This document shows positions 34,146 to 42,450 of a stretch of DNA of 64,000 nt, one piece after another (position 1 is the stretch's first letter; every line of letters starts with the position of its first letter). The DNA is taken from NCBI GenBank assembly GCA_034004685.1, contig JAVEWG010000014.1, positions 1 to 64,000 on the forward strand, given 5' to 3'. The notes beneath the pieces were generated by a model. That model saw only the letters and a list, made by a program, of their open reading frames with translations, made no database searches and was not told the DNA's origin. Origin of the DNA: JAEUNX01 sp034004685. Lineage in GTDB: Bacteria; Pseudomonadota; Gammaproteobacteria; Burkholderiales; Rhodocyclaceae. The translations under genes were made by a program, and so were the position numbers.

Positions 34146-35033
34146 GTGGAAGAGAACGGGAAAAATCGGTTTGCCACAATTGTTGTCTGCGCCGATGACT
34201 ACGGCCTGGCCCCGGGGGTCAATGCCGCCATCGCCGAGCTCATCGCCGCCGGCCGGCTGTCCGCCACCAGCTGCATGACCGGCCTGCCCGACTGGCCCGC
34301 CGGGGTGGCGCTCCTCAAGGCGGCCCTGGCCGCCCGGCCCGCCGACGTGGGCCTCCACCTCACCCTCACCGATCAGCCACCCCTGACCCGCGCCCCTGGC
34401 CTCGCCCCCGCCGGCCGGCTGCCGACCCTGGGCCAACTCCTGCCCCGGGCCCTGGCCCGGCGCCTGCCCGAGGCCGAAGTGCGGGACGAAATCCGCGCCC
34501 AGCTCGACGCCTTCGAGGATGCCTGGGGCGCCCCGCCGGCTTACGTGGACGGTCACCAACACATGCACCTCGTTCCTACCGTGCGGGAAGCCCTGGTGGA
34601 AGAAATCGCCCGCCGTTACCCGGCCGGCTCGGTATACGCCCGGGACTGCCGGGAGCGACCCCTCACCATCCTGGGGCGGGGCGTGGCTATCCCGAAGGCC
34701 CTGTTCCTCACCGGACTGGGGGCCGGCTTCGCCCGGCTGGCCCGTCAGGCGGGCATTCCCCTCAACCAGGGGTTTTCCGGGCTTCATGATTTTTCCGGCC
34801 GGGTGCCCTTCCGCCAACTGATGCAGGCCTTCCTGCGCTACCCCGGCCCCCGACCCCTGGTGCATGTGCACCCGGGCCGGGTAGACCCCACCCTCCAGCA
34901 GCGGGACAGCCTCACCTCCGCCCGGGAACGGGAACTGGCCTACCTGGCTTCCCCGGAATTCGCCGAAGACCTGTGCCGGGCGGGCCTGGCTCCGGGCCCC
35001 TTCCCCCCACCGGCCGGGCACCCGCCCCGTTGA
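34146..35033 (+). CDS. ChbG/HpnK (YdjC) family deacetylase
   Basis: A 295-residue carbohydrate deacetylase-like protein. Metal-binding residues are visible as ADDYGL near the N-terminus, and DGHQHMHLVP supplies the two His. GLHLTLTDQPPL carries a third, and LVHVHPGRVD lies near the end. Family members deacetylate chitooligosaccharides, hopanoid-linked or lipid-linked N-acetyl sugars. I chose GTG 34146 with GGAG about 10 nt upstream. Being head-to-head with a Gtr-like cassette suggests it edits the same surface sugar, which is inference. Confidence 0.87.
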   Translation: MEENGKNRFATIVVCADDYGLAPGVNAAIAELIAAGRLSATSCMTGLPDWPAGVALLKAALAARPADVGLHLTLTDQPPLTRAPGLAPAGRLPTLGQLLPRALARRLPEAEVRDEIRAQLDAFEDAWGAPPAYVDGHQHMHLVPTVREALVEEIARRYPAGSVYARDCRERPLTILGRGVAIPKALFLTGLGAGFARLARQAGIPLNQGFSGLHDFSGRVPFRQLMQAFLRYPGPRPLVHVHPGRVDPTLQQRDSLTSARERELAYLASPEFAEDLCRAGLAPGPFPPPAGHPPR

Positions 35034-35103
35034 CCCCCATCAAACCCGCCACTGGCCTGGGCGCCATACTGCGCAACATTCCAGCCCAGTCCAGGGAGAC
35101 CCT

Positions 35104-35682
35104 ATGGAGCGCCCACCCGGAACCCGCACCAGTCTTTACGACACCCTCCAGCTGGAAGGGGTGATGGCCAACATGGCCCGCCAGGCCGCGCCCCTGCTGG
35201 CGGGGCGGGAGAAGGTGGCCCTGGTGGGCATCCTGCGCCGGGGCGCGCCCCTGGCCGATCGCCTGGCCGATGCCCTGGTGGCCCGCCACGGCCTGCCCCG
35301 GCCCCTGCGCCTGGATCTGGCCATCCAGCGCTACGCCGACGACCTGACCCTGCTCCACCCGGAAACCCGCCTCACCGAGGACGCCCGCCACGCCCATCTG
35401 GACCTGACTGGCCACACCCTGCTGGTGGTGGACGACGTGCTGTACTCCGGCCACTCCCTGCTGCGGGCGGTGGAATACCTGGCCCGCAAGCAACCGGCGG
35501 AAATCCGGGTGGCGGTGCTGGCCGATCGTTGCGTGGCCCGCCTGCCCCTGGTGGCCGACGTGGTGGGGGTGCGTCTCCAGGTGGCGCCGCCGGACGTGGT
35601 GGAGTGCAACGTGCCCCCCTATGAACCCGGCTTTCGCATCGAACTGCTGCAGCTCGACCAAGGACCAGGAGGCCCGCCATGA
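35104..35682 (+). CDS. PyrR-like phosphoribosyltransferase
   Basis: A 192-residue type I phosphoribosyltransferase with VGILRRGAPLADRLA and the PRPP-binding loop VVDDVLYSGHSL (residues 108-119). This layout resembles PyrR, the uracil phosphoribosyltransferase/attenuation protein, including the SLYDTLQLEGVM N-terminus. No pyrimidine genes are adjacent, so a regulatory role is uncertain. Its stop overlaps the next gene's start by 4 nt (ATGA), so the two are translated together. Confidence 0.82.
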   Translation: MERPPGTRTSLYDTLQLEGVMANMARQAAPLLAGREKVALVGILRRGAPLADRLADALVARHGLPRPLRLDLAIQRYADDLTLLHPETRLTEDARHAHLDLTGHTLLVVDDVLYSGHSLLRAVEYLARKQPAEIRVAVLADRCVARLPLVADVVGVRLQVAPPDVVECNVPPYEPGFRIELLQLDQGPGGPP

Positions 35683-36308
35683 TCTTCCAGAACCGCCTGG
35701 ACGCCGCCCACCAGCTGGCCCGGGCCCTGGCCCAGTACCGGGGCCAGCACCCTCTGATCCTGGCCATCCCCCGGGGAGCGGTGCCCATGGGGGCAGCCCT
35801 GGCCCGGGAGTTGGAAGGCGATCTGGACGTGGTGCTGGTGCACAAGCTGGGGGCGCCCTGGAACCCGGAATACGCCGTGGGCGCCATCGACGAAAGCGGC
35901 TGGTTCTTCGTGTCCGACCCCCAATCCACCGACCCGGCCAGCCTGGACGGGGAAAAGGCCCGCCAGCTCAAAGCCCTCCAGGCCCGCCGGGCCCGCTACG
36001 CTCCGGGCCAGCCGCCCATTTCCCCCCAGGACCGGATCGTCATCGTGGTGGACGACGGCCTGGCCACCGGCGCCACCATGCTCGCTGCCCTCCACGGCCT
36101 GAAAGCCCGCCACCCCCGCAAGCTCATCTGCGCAGTGCCGGTGGCAGCTCCGGACAGCCTCGAACGGATCCGGGGCCAGGCCGACGAGGTGACATGCCTG
36201 GCCACCCCCGCTGATTTCCAGGCGGTAGGCCAGTTCTACCGGCAGTTCGATCAGGTCGAAGACACGGAAGTGATCGCATGCCTGAAGGACTTCCGGAGCA
36301 GAGCCTAA
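35679..36308 (+). CDS. phosphoribosyltransferase-domain protein
   Basis: A 209-residue protein with IPRGAVPMGAALARELEGDL at the N-terminal side and the PRPP-type loop VVDDGLATGATM (about 123-134). This belongs to the broad group of predicted PRTases often annotated next to hydrolases; the nucleobase or other acceptor is not known. It overlaps the PyrR-like gene by 4 nt. Two different PRTases in one transcript suggests related salvage reactions or a heteromer, but I cannot name the substrate. Confidence 0.8.
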   Translation: MIFQNRLDAAHQLARALAQYRGQHPLILAIPRGAVPMGAALARELEGDLDVVLVHKLGAPWNPEYAVGAIDESGWFFVSDPQSTDPASLDGEKARQLKALQARRARYAPGQPPISPQDRIVIVVDDGLATGATMLAALHGLKARHPRKLICAVPVAAPDSLERIRGQADEVTCLATPADFQAVGQFYRQFDQVEDTEVIACLKDFRSRA

Positions 36309-36414
36309 CCGCCGGCCCGCGGGCGTTAGTGTGTCCCCGGGGCGGAGAAGCGAGCCTGAGGCGGGCATGAATGGCGTTCGGCGCCCTTGAATCGCCCCCC
36401 CAGAAGAAAATAAA

Positions 36415-36437
36415 AACGCCCGCGCAAGGCGGGCGTT
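36415..36437 (-). terminator. Rho-independent terminator of the pnt operon
   Basis: AACGCCCGC (36415-36423) pairs with GCGGGCGTT (36429-36437) around a 5-nt loop; on the minus strand the stem is followed by a run of T (TTTTTATTTT). It lies 23 bp past the pntB stop. Confidence 0.88.
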
Positions 36438-36459
36438 CGCACACGACGGAAGGCCGGAC

Positions 36460-37842
36460 TCAGCCAGCCATGGTCTTCACGTGCTGGATGATCTCGCCCA
36501 CCGCCTGCTGGGCGGAGCCGTACAGCATACGGGTGTTGTCCTTGTAGAACAGGGCGTTCTCGATGCCGGAATAACCCGAACCCTTGCCCCGCTTGATGAC
36601 GATGCAGTTGTGGGCCATGTCGGCGTTGAGAATCGGCATGCCATAGATCGGGCTGGATTTGTCGGTACGGGCCACCGGGTTCACCACGTCATTAGCGCCG
36701 ATGATGAGGGCCACGTCGGTCTGGGCGAATTCGCCGTTGATCTCCTCCAGGTCGAAGATCTTGTCGTAGGGCACCCCGGCTTCCGCCAACAGCACATTCA
36801 TGTGCCCCGGCATCCGGCCGGCCACCGGGTGGATGGCGAAGACCACCTCCACCCCGGCTTCCTCCAGAAGCTCGGTCATTTCCCACACCTTGTGCTGGGC
36901 ACCAGCCACCGCCATGCCGTAGCCCGGCACGATGATGACCTTGTTGGCGTAGCGCATCATGGCCGCCGCATCCAGGCCGGAGAGCTCCTTCATGGTACCT
37001 TCCACCGCCTCGCCGCCACCGCTGGCCTCACCCGAGATGGGGGTGAAGATCACGTTGGAGATGGGCCGGTTCATGGCCTTGGCCATGAGTTGGGTCAGCA
37101 GGGTGCCGGAGGCCCCCACCACGATGCCCGCCACGATCAGGGCGGGGTTCTGGAGCACATAGCCCTCCATGCCCACCGCCAGGCCGGTGAAGGCGTTCAG
37201 CAGCGAAATCACCACCGGCATGTCGGCGCCGCCGATGGGGGTGGTGAGAATCACCCCCAGCACCAGGGACAGGACGAAGAAGCCGATGATGGCATTGCTG
37301 CTGGGATGGCCGGCCATCACAATGCTGATCCCCAGGCCCAGGGCCACCAGGGCCAGGATCACGTTCACCGCGTTCTGGGCCGGCAGGCGCCAGGTCTTGG
37401 TCATGATTCCCTGGAGTTTGGCAAAGGCCACGCAGGAGCCGGAGAAGGCCACCGAACCGATCAGGGCCCCCAGCACCGCCAGACCCGTCACGACGGGACC
37501 ATGCACCTCGCCCCGGGCGAATTCCAGGGCCGCGATGGCCGCCGCCGCGCCGCCCCCCATGCCGTTGTAGATGGCCACCATCTGGGGCATGTCGGTCATG
37601 GCCACCTTCTTGCCGGAGATCCACGCCGCCGCGGCGCCGATCACGATGGCGGCGATCATCAGGCCGAAGTTCTGCATGCCCGGCCAGGCGAAGGTCACCA
37701 GGGTGGCGGCAATCATGGCATAGCCGGCCCAGACGACGCCCTTGCGGGCCGTCACCGGTGAGCTCATGGCCTTGAGACCCAGGATGAACACCACGGCCAC
37801 CACGAAATAGGCAGCCTGAATCAGGAGGAGTTGAGCGCTCAC
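36460..37842 (-). CDS. pntB: NAD(P) transhydrogenase subunit beta
   Basis: A 460-residue inner-membrane subunit. About nine N-terminal helices form the proton channel, and the C-terminal NADP(H)-binding domain starts near 290 with IIVPGYGMAVAGAQH and contains GANDVVNPVAR. With PntA it couples proton entry to hydride transfer from NADH to NADP+. It overlaps the end of pntA2 by 4 nt. The resulting NADPH supply could feed the reductive steps elsewhere in the cell. Confidence 0.96.
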   Translation of the reverse strand: MSAQLLLIQAAYFVVAVVFILGLKAMSSPVTARKGVVWAGYAMIAATLVTFAWPGMQNFGLMIAAIVIGAAAAWISGKKVAMTDMPQMVAIYNGMGGGAAAAIAALEFARGEVHGPVVTGLAVLGALIGSVAFSGSCVAFAKLQGIMTKTWRLPAQNAVNVILALVALGLGISIVMAGHPSSNAIIGFFVLSLVLGVILTTPIGGADMPVVISLLNAFTGLAVGMEGYVLQNPALIVAGIVVGASGTLLTQLMAKAMNRPISNVIFTPISGEASGGGEAVEGTMKELSGLDAAAMMRYANKVIIVPGYGMAVAGAQHKVWEMTELLEEAGVEVVFAIHPVAGRMPGHMNVLLAEAGVPYDKIFDLEEINGEFAQTDVALIIGANDVVNPVARTDKSSPIYGMPILNADMAHNCIVIKRGKGSGYSGIENALFYKDNTRMLYGSAQQAVGEIIQHVKTMAG

Positions 37843-38135
37843 TTGCCGCCCTCCTTCTTGCCCTTGAACATGGCCAGCATGCGCTCGGTCACCACGTAAC
37901 CACCGGCGGCGTTGGCCGCCCCCAGCAACACGGCGATGAAGCCGATGGCCAGTTGCAGGGGATCGTTCGGATTGGCGTTGCCCAGGGCCACCATGCCGCC
38001 CACCAGCACCACGCCATGGACGAAGTTGGAACCGGACATCAGGGGGGTGTGCAGGATCACCGGCACCCGGGAAATCACTTCATAGCCGGTAAACGCCGCC
38101 AGCATGAAGACATACACATACACAAAGCCTTCCAT
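37839..38135 (-). CDS. pntA2: NAD(P) transhydrogenase subunit alpha, membrane part
   Basis: A 98-residue membrane protein with three helices (FVYVYVFMLAAFTGYEVI, FVHGVVLVGGMVALG, AIGFIAVLLGAANAAGGYV) ending in MFKGKK. It corresponds to the C-terminal membrane segment of single-chain PntA. The split into pntA1 and pntA2 is usual in this group. ATG 38135 follows TCCGGAG-type sequence (CCGGAGAAAAACGAG). It lies 20 nt after pntA1. Confidence 0.94.
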   Translation of the reverse strand: MEGFVYVYVFMLAAFTGYEVISRVPVILHTPLMSGSNFVHGVVLVGGMVALGNANPNDPLQLAIGFIAVLLGAANAAGGYVVTERMLAMFKGKKEGGK

Positions 38136-38155
38136 CTCGTTTTTCTCCGGAAGTA

Positions 38156-38777
38156 TTAAAGGCCGAGGACCTGTTTGACGCCCGCGTGGCGCACCAGGCC
38201 GCCATGGGTCAGGCAGGTGCCCGCCAGGACTTCATCTTCCCAGTCCAGGGTCAGGACCCCGTCCTTGATGAAGGGCCCGATGAAGTTGAAGAGGTTCTTG
38301 GCGAACATCTCGGAGGCATGAACCGGCATGCGGCTGGGGATATGGGTCGGCCCGATCACCAGCACGTCGTTGATCCAGACCTTCTCGCCGGCCACCGTGC
38401 CTTCCACGTTGCCGCCGGTCTCGGCGGCCAGATCCACCACCACGGACCCCGGCTTCATGCCCGCCACCATGGCGGCGGTGATGATCNNNNNNNNNNNNNN
38501 NNNNNNNNNNNNNNNNNNNNNNNNNNNNNNNNNNNNNNNNNNNNNNNNNNNNNNNNNNNNNNNNNNNNNNNNNNNNNNNNNNNNNNATCTCATCGCTGGA
38601 CTGGGTAAAGCTCACATCCTCGAAAACACTGTCGGGATAATGGGACTGCACCCCGGAACCCTGTTCGATCAGGACGCGTGCGCCCAGACCCAGGAATTTC
38701 TTGACGACGTCGGGCACGACGGGAATACGCCGCTCACCCGCAAGCGTCTCCTTCGGCACTCCAATAAGGAGAGTCAT
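38156..38777 (-). CDS. pntA1: NAD(P) transhydrogenase subunit alpha part 1, interrupted by an assembly gap
   Basis: The NAD(H)-binding subunit. The N-terminal 63 residues (MTLLIGVPKETLAGERR...) and the C-terminal 109 (TAAMVAGMKPGSVVVDLA to VKQVLGL) are visible, separated by 100 N. The two ends are in different frames across the N run, which is expected if the run is a placeholder. Full-length proteins of this kind are roughly 370-380 residues, so about 200 residues (about 600 bp) are missing rather than 100 bp. The gene is probably intact in the organism. Confidence 0.9.
38487..38586. other. assembly gap, exactly 100 N
   Basis: A round-number N run inside pntA1, typical of a scaffold join of unknown length. 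All coordinates downstream are offset from the true sequence by the missing amount. Confidence 0.98.
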
Positions 38778-38918
38778 GCGTGGAACCCCTTTGAGGTTGA
38801 TTTAAAAACTGGAAGGCGTGCGTCACCACATGGTTTTATTGTTTTTTTGGTTACTCTCCATCCCACACCAACTCGGTGCGCGGTGTACGCTTAGCCCAAT
38901 CATACTTAATTTTTTCGG

Positions 38919-40034
38919 ATGCCGAATAGCCGATACGGCAGCATGGTTAAATCCACTCCATCAAAATCTCGCCGCCACCACTCCCGCGCCCACAAGGCAG
39001 GGCTTCCGCCGGGAAGCCTGGTGCACGTGGGGGACATCAAAACCGAGCGCCCCGCCATCTCCCTTATTGCTTTCGACAAACAGGGGCTGGATGAACGGGT
39101 TTTTAATTCCCTGGCGGAATCCCGCGCCTTTCAGCCGAACCGGCAGAAGGTCTGGCTCAATATCCACGGCCTGCAGGACCCGGAAATTCTCAGCGAGATC
39201 GGGCGGCGCTTCCGGCTCCACCCCCTGGTGCTGGAGGACATCCTCAATACCCACCAGCGCTCCAAGATCGAGGACTACGGCGACTATATCTACTGCGTGC
39301 TGAGAGTGTTCCGCTATTCGCCGGAAGACCACGCCCTGGACTCGGATCAGCTCAGCCTCGTACTGGGCAAGGATTTCCTGCTGACTTTCCAGGAACGGCC
39401 CAGCGGCACCTTCGATGGGGTGCGGGAGCGCCTGCGGGGGGAACGCTCCCTGATGCGGGAAAGGGGACTGGATTACCTCACCCATGCCCTGCTGGATACG
39501 GTGATCGACCGCTACTTCGTGGTGGTGGATCAGCTCGGCGACGCCGCCGAAGCCCTGGAAGACAACGCCCTGGAGCGCCCGACCCCGACGCTGCTGCGGG
39601 AGATCAACCGGGTCAAGCACGACACCGTCCAGCTACGCCGGGCCATCTGGCCCCTGCGGGAAGTCTTGAACGGCCTGCTGCGGGGGGACAGCCCCTTCTT
39701 CGAGCCGGACACCCGCCTGTATCTGCGGGATCTCTACGACCACGCCATCCACGTGATCGAAACTCTGGACGGGGTGCGGGACCTGCTGGGGGATTTGATG
39801 GACATCTACATGTCCAGCGTGAGCAACCGCCTCAACCTGGAGGTGCGCATTCTCACCGTGCTATCCATGCTGTTCATGCCCGCCACCTTGATTGCCGGGG
39901 TCTTCGGCATGAACTTCCACGCCATGCCCCTGCTGGAAGCGGCGGATGGCTTCTGGCAAGCCTTGGCCATGATGGGCAGCGCGGCAGCCCTCATGGCTCT
40001 GATTTTCTGGCGACGCAACCTGCTGCGGGGCTAG
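38919..40034 (+). CDS. corA: magnesium/cobalt transporter CorA
   Basis: A 371-residue CorA-type channel. It has a long cytoplasmic domain with a helical stalk and two C-terminal membrane helices. The selectivity motif G330-M-N (FGMNF) follows LSMLFMPATLIAGV. The protein ends with the basic WRRNLLRG. ATG 38919 is used; ATG 38943 is also possible as neither has a strong ribosome site. Divergent from pntA1 and convergent with the DUF2249 gene 21 bp away. Confidence 0.93.
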   Translation: MPNSRYGSMVKSTPSKSRRHHSRAHKAGLPPGSLVHVGDIKTERPAISLIAFDKQGLDERVFNSLAESRAFQPNRQKVWLNIHGLQDPEILSEIGRRFRLHPLVLEDILNTHQRSKIEDYGDYIYCVLRVFRYSPEDHALDSDQLSLVLGKDFLLTFQERPSGTFDGVRERLRGERSLMRERGLDYLTHALLDTVIDRYFVVVDQLGDAAEALEDNALERPTPTLLREINRVKHDTVQLRRAIWPLREVLNGLLRGDSPFFEPDTRLYLRDLYDHAIHVIETLDGVRDLLGDLMDIYMSSVSNRLNLEVRILTVLSMLFMPATLIAGVFGMNFHAMPLLEAADGFWQALAMMGSAAALMALIFWRRNLLRG

Positions 40035-40055
40035 CCCTGCGGCAGGCACGGCAAC

Positions 40056-40382
40056 TCAGCCGCCGGAGCAGCCGCAACCGCCACCGCCGCCGCCACAGCC
40101 ACCGGACCGGGGAGCCGGCTGGGCCGTCGGGTCCACCTTCTGAAAATCGATCACGATCTGGCCGGGGTCCCGGCTCAGATAGGCCATGCGGACATTCTGG
40201 CCATAGCGCCGGCCGATCTGCTCCAGCAGGGGCAGGGGATCGTGGTCATTGACGAAACGCATGGTTTCCCCGTTATTGAGGGCATCCAGGGCACCAAAGA
40301 TGGCGGCATGGCGGAAGCGCTTGGCCACCCCCCGGGCATCGAAGGGAAAAACCTGGTCGTCGAGCAGTCTGAATTCGGACAT
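40056..40382 (-). CDS. DUF2249 protein with Gly/Cys-rich tail
   Basis: A 108-residue protein with a DUF2249-type domain (RFRHAAIFGALDALNNGETM, FVNDHDPLPLLEQI). It ends in a flexible tail of glycines with three cysteines (SGGCGGGGGGCGCSGG). DUF2249 proteins resemble small redox/SirA-like folds and are often near nitrogen-oxide or cytochrome genes; function unknown. AGGAGA stands 8 nt before ATG 40382. The Cys-Gly tail could bind a metal or cluster. Confidence 0.78.
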   Translation of the reverse strand: MSEFRLLDDQVFPFDARGVAKRFRHAAIFGALDALNNGETMRFVNDHDPLPLLEQIGRRYGQNVRMAYLSRDPGQIVIDFQKVDPTAQPAPRSGGCGGGGGGCGCSGG

Positions 40383-40463
40383 TTTGGGTCTCCTGGGTTG
40401 GGAGACCGGATTGTCCCGGCCGACCACCCTGGCTCGCCTTGAGCCAGGGCAATTCAGCCGCCG

Positions 40464-41570
40464 TCAGCGGGGCCGGGGCAAAGCCGCCTGGAGGGCCGGC
40501 CAATCCACCGGGATGGGCTCCACCGCCGGCGTGCCCAGGGCCTGGATCGCCGCCCCCAGGCTGGCCTGCCGCTCACCGGTGGCTGGATGGGTGGACAGCA
40601 ACGCCGGAGGCGTGCCACCCGCCTCGGATTTTTCCAGCGTCTTGAAGAAACGGGGCAATCCTGCCGGGTCGATCCGCGCCGCCACCAGCCGCTCCAGCCC
40701 CCGGGTATCCGCCGCCCGCTCCGCGTCCCGGGAGAACTTCAGCTCGGTGAGCCGGGCGCCCCAGTCCGTCAGGGGGCCATAGTCCCCCACCCCGGCGGAC
40801 AGCAGCACCCGCAGCCCGGCGGCCTTCACCAGCTGGCCCAGGCTGTGGCGCAGCTCCACGTGGGCGATTTCATGGGCCAGCACCCCCGCCACCTCCTCCG
40901 GCGAGCCGGCCGCCCGCAGCAAGCCGGTATTCACCACCACCACCCCACCGGGGGCGGCAAAGGCGTTGATCTCGGGCCGATCCGCCACGTAGAAGCGCAG
41001 TTTCTCGTCGGGCTGGGCCAGGCGCTGGGCAATCGCCTGGACCCCATCGAAGACCGGACCGGACGCCACCAGGCTGGACTGGGCCCGGGTCTGGGCCAGC
41101 ACCCCTTCCCCGAGGCGAGCCTCCACGCTGGGGGGAATGCGCTTGACCACCCAATCGGCCAGGGGATCGCTGAATCCGAGGAACAGTCCCAGTGCCACCA
41201 AGGGCAGGGAGAGCGCCGTCAGCAGTACGGCGATGCCCCAGCGGAAGCGCCGGTCGGTGCGGCGCTGGGCCTGGCGCACCGCTTCCAGCCGGTGGCCGAA
41301 GGCCGCCGGCGCCGCTTCCCGGAAAACCGCCAGGGCGGCAGCGTCCAGGATCAGCACATGGTCGCCCGCGTCATCGCTCCAGTACAGGCCGAGCTGGCTA
41401 TCGTTGAAGCCCCGGGCCTCGGCCCGCAAGTCGGCGATGGCGAGGGTATGGAGCACCACCTCCCCCCCGCTCACCACCAGCCACTGGCCGCGCCAGGCGA
41501 GGCTGGCCGCCATGCCGTCGGCCGGGCCGCCGGGGCCATACAGCCGGGCCGAAACGGGCGGGTGGCTCAT
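40464..41570 (-). CDS. M48-family zinc metalloprotease, membrane-anchored
   Basis: A 368-residue protein with an N-terminal cytoplasmic region, one membrane helix (111-132) and an M48 catalytic domain outside. Zinc ligands are H233 and H237 in HEIAH and E284 (RDAERAAD). STHPATGERQ near the end is also conserved. Such proteases (BepA/LoiP-like) handle envelope protein quality control. Its start overlaps the AIM24 gene stop by 4 nt, so the two are coupled. Confidence 0.92.
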   Translation of the reverse strand: MSHPPVSARLYGPGGPADGMAASLAWRGQWLVVSGGEVVLHTLAIADLRAEARGFNDSQLGLYWSDDAGDHVLILDAAALAVFREAAPAAFGHRLEAVRQAQRRTDRRFRWGIAVLLTALSLPLVALGLFLGFSDPLADWVVKRIPPSVEARLGEGVLAQTRAQSSLVASGPVFDGVQAIAQRLAQPDEKLRFYVADRPEINAFAAPGGVVVVNTGLLRAAGSPEEVAGVLAHEIAHVELRHSLGQLVKAAGLRVLLSAGVGDYGPLTDWGARLTELKFSRDAERAADTRGLERLVAARIDPAGLPRFFKTLEKSEAGGTPPALLSTHPATGERQASLGAAIQALGTPAVEPIPVDWPALQAALPRPR

Positions 41571-42376
41571 TCGTCCCCCCCCAGCAGGCCGCCCAGGGCC
41601 ACTCCGCCCAGGAGGGAGCCTTCATCCCGCGACCTGGCCCCCGGCCCGCTGGCCAGCCGGGAGGACATCACGATCCGGTCCGCCATGCGGGACAAGGGCA
41701 GGGATTGCAGCCAGACCTTGCCCGGCCCCCGCAGGGTGGCGAAGAACAGGCCCTCGCCGCCAAAAAGAGCCGTCTTGATCTTGCCGGCGAACTGGATGTC
41801 AAAATCCACGCTGGGCTGGAAGGCCACCACGCAACCGGTATCCACCCGCAGGGTCTGGCCGGGGGCCAGGATGAGTTCCTTGAGGGTGCCGCCGGCGTGG
41901 ATGAAGGCGTAACCGTCCCCCTCCAGCTTCTGCATGATGAAGCCCTCGCCCCCGAAGAGCCCGGCCCCCAGCTTCTTCTGGAAAGCGATGCCTAGGGACA
42001 CCCCCTTGGCGGCGCACAGGAAGGAATCTTTCTGGCAGATCAGGGTGCCCCCCAGTTCCGCCAGGTGCATGGGGATGATCTTGCCCGGATAGGGGGCGGC
42101 AAAAGCCACCCGGCGCTTGCCGTTGCCCTCGTTGTGGAACACCGTGGTGAATAAGGACTCCCCGGTGACCAGGCGCTTGCCGGCCCCCAGCAGCTTGCCG
42201 AAGAAGCCTCCCTGCTGAGCCGAGCCGTCGCCGAAGATGGTGTCCATGTCGATGCCGTCCTGCATGAACATCATGGCGCCGGCTTCGCCGATGGCAGCCT
42301 CCCCCGGGTCCAGCTCCACTTCGACAAACTGCATCTCGTTACCGAAGATCTCGTAATCCACTTCATCCATGGCCAT
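41567..42376 (-). CDS. AIM24/TIGR00266 family protein
   Basis: A 269-residue beta-rich protein of the AIM24 family: GEAGAMMFMQDGI near the N-terminus, ESLFTTVFHNEG, GEGFIMQKLEGDGYAFIHAG and GEGLFFATL. The C-terminus is Gly/Leu-rich (LLGGVALGGLLGGDE). Bacterial function is unknown. Translational coupling with the downstream M48 protease suggests a joint role at the membrane. Confidence 0.88.
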   Translation of the reverse strand: MAMDEVDYEIFGNEMQFVEVELDPGEAAIGEAGAMMFMQDGIDMDTIFGDGSAQQGGFFGKLLGAGKRLVTGESLFTTVFHNEGNGKRRVAFAAPYPGKIIPMHLAELGGTLICQKDSFLCAAKGVSLGIAFQKKLGAGLFGGEGFIMQKLEGDGYAFIHAGGTLKELILAPGQTLRVDTGCVVAFQPSVDFDIQFAGKIKTALFGGEGLFFATLRGPGKVWLQSLPLSRMADRIVMSSRLASGPGARSRDEGSLLGGVALGGLLGGDE

Positions 42377-42450
42377 GGTTTTTTTCTCCTGAGTACGTAT
42401 GCGCGGACAGGCCCCGGCGGGGCCGGCCCATCATTGGAATCCTGGTCGTT

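Noticed and set aside
38156..38777. Frameshift or pseudogene in pntA1
   Set aside because: The frame change coincides with exactly 100 N, and both flanks are intact and family-typical, so it is best explained by an unsized assembly gap.
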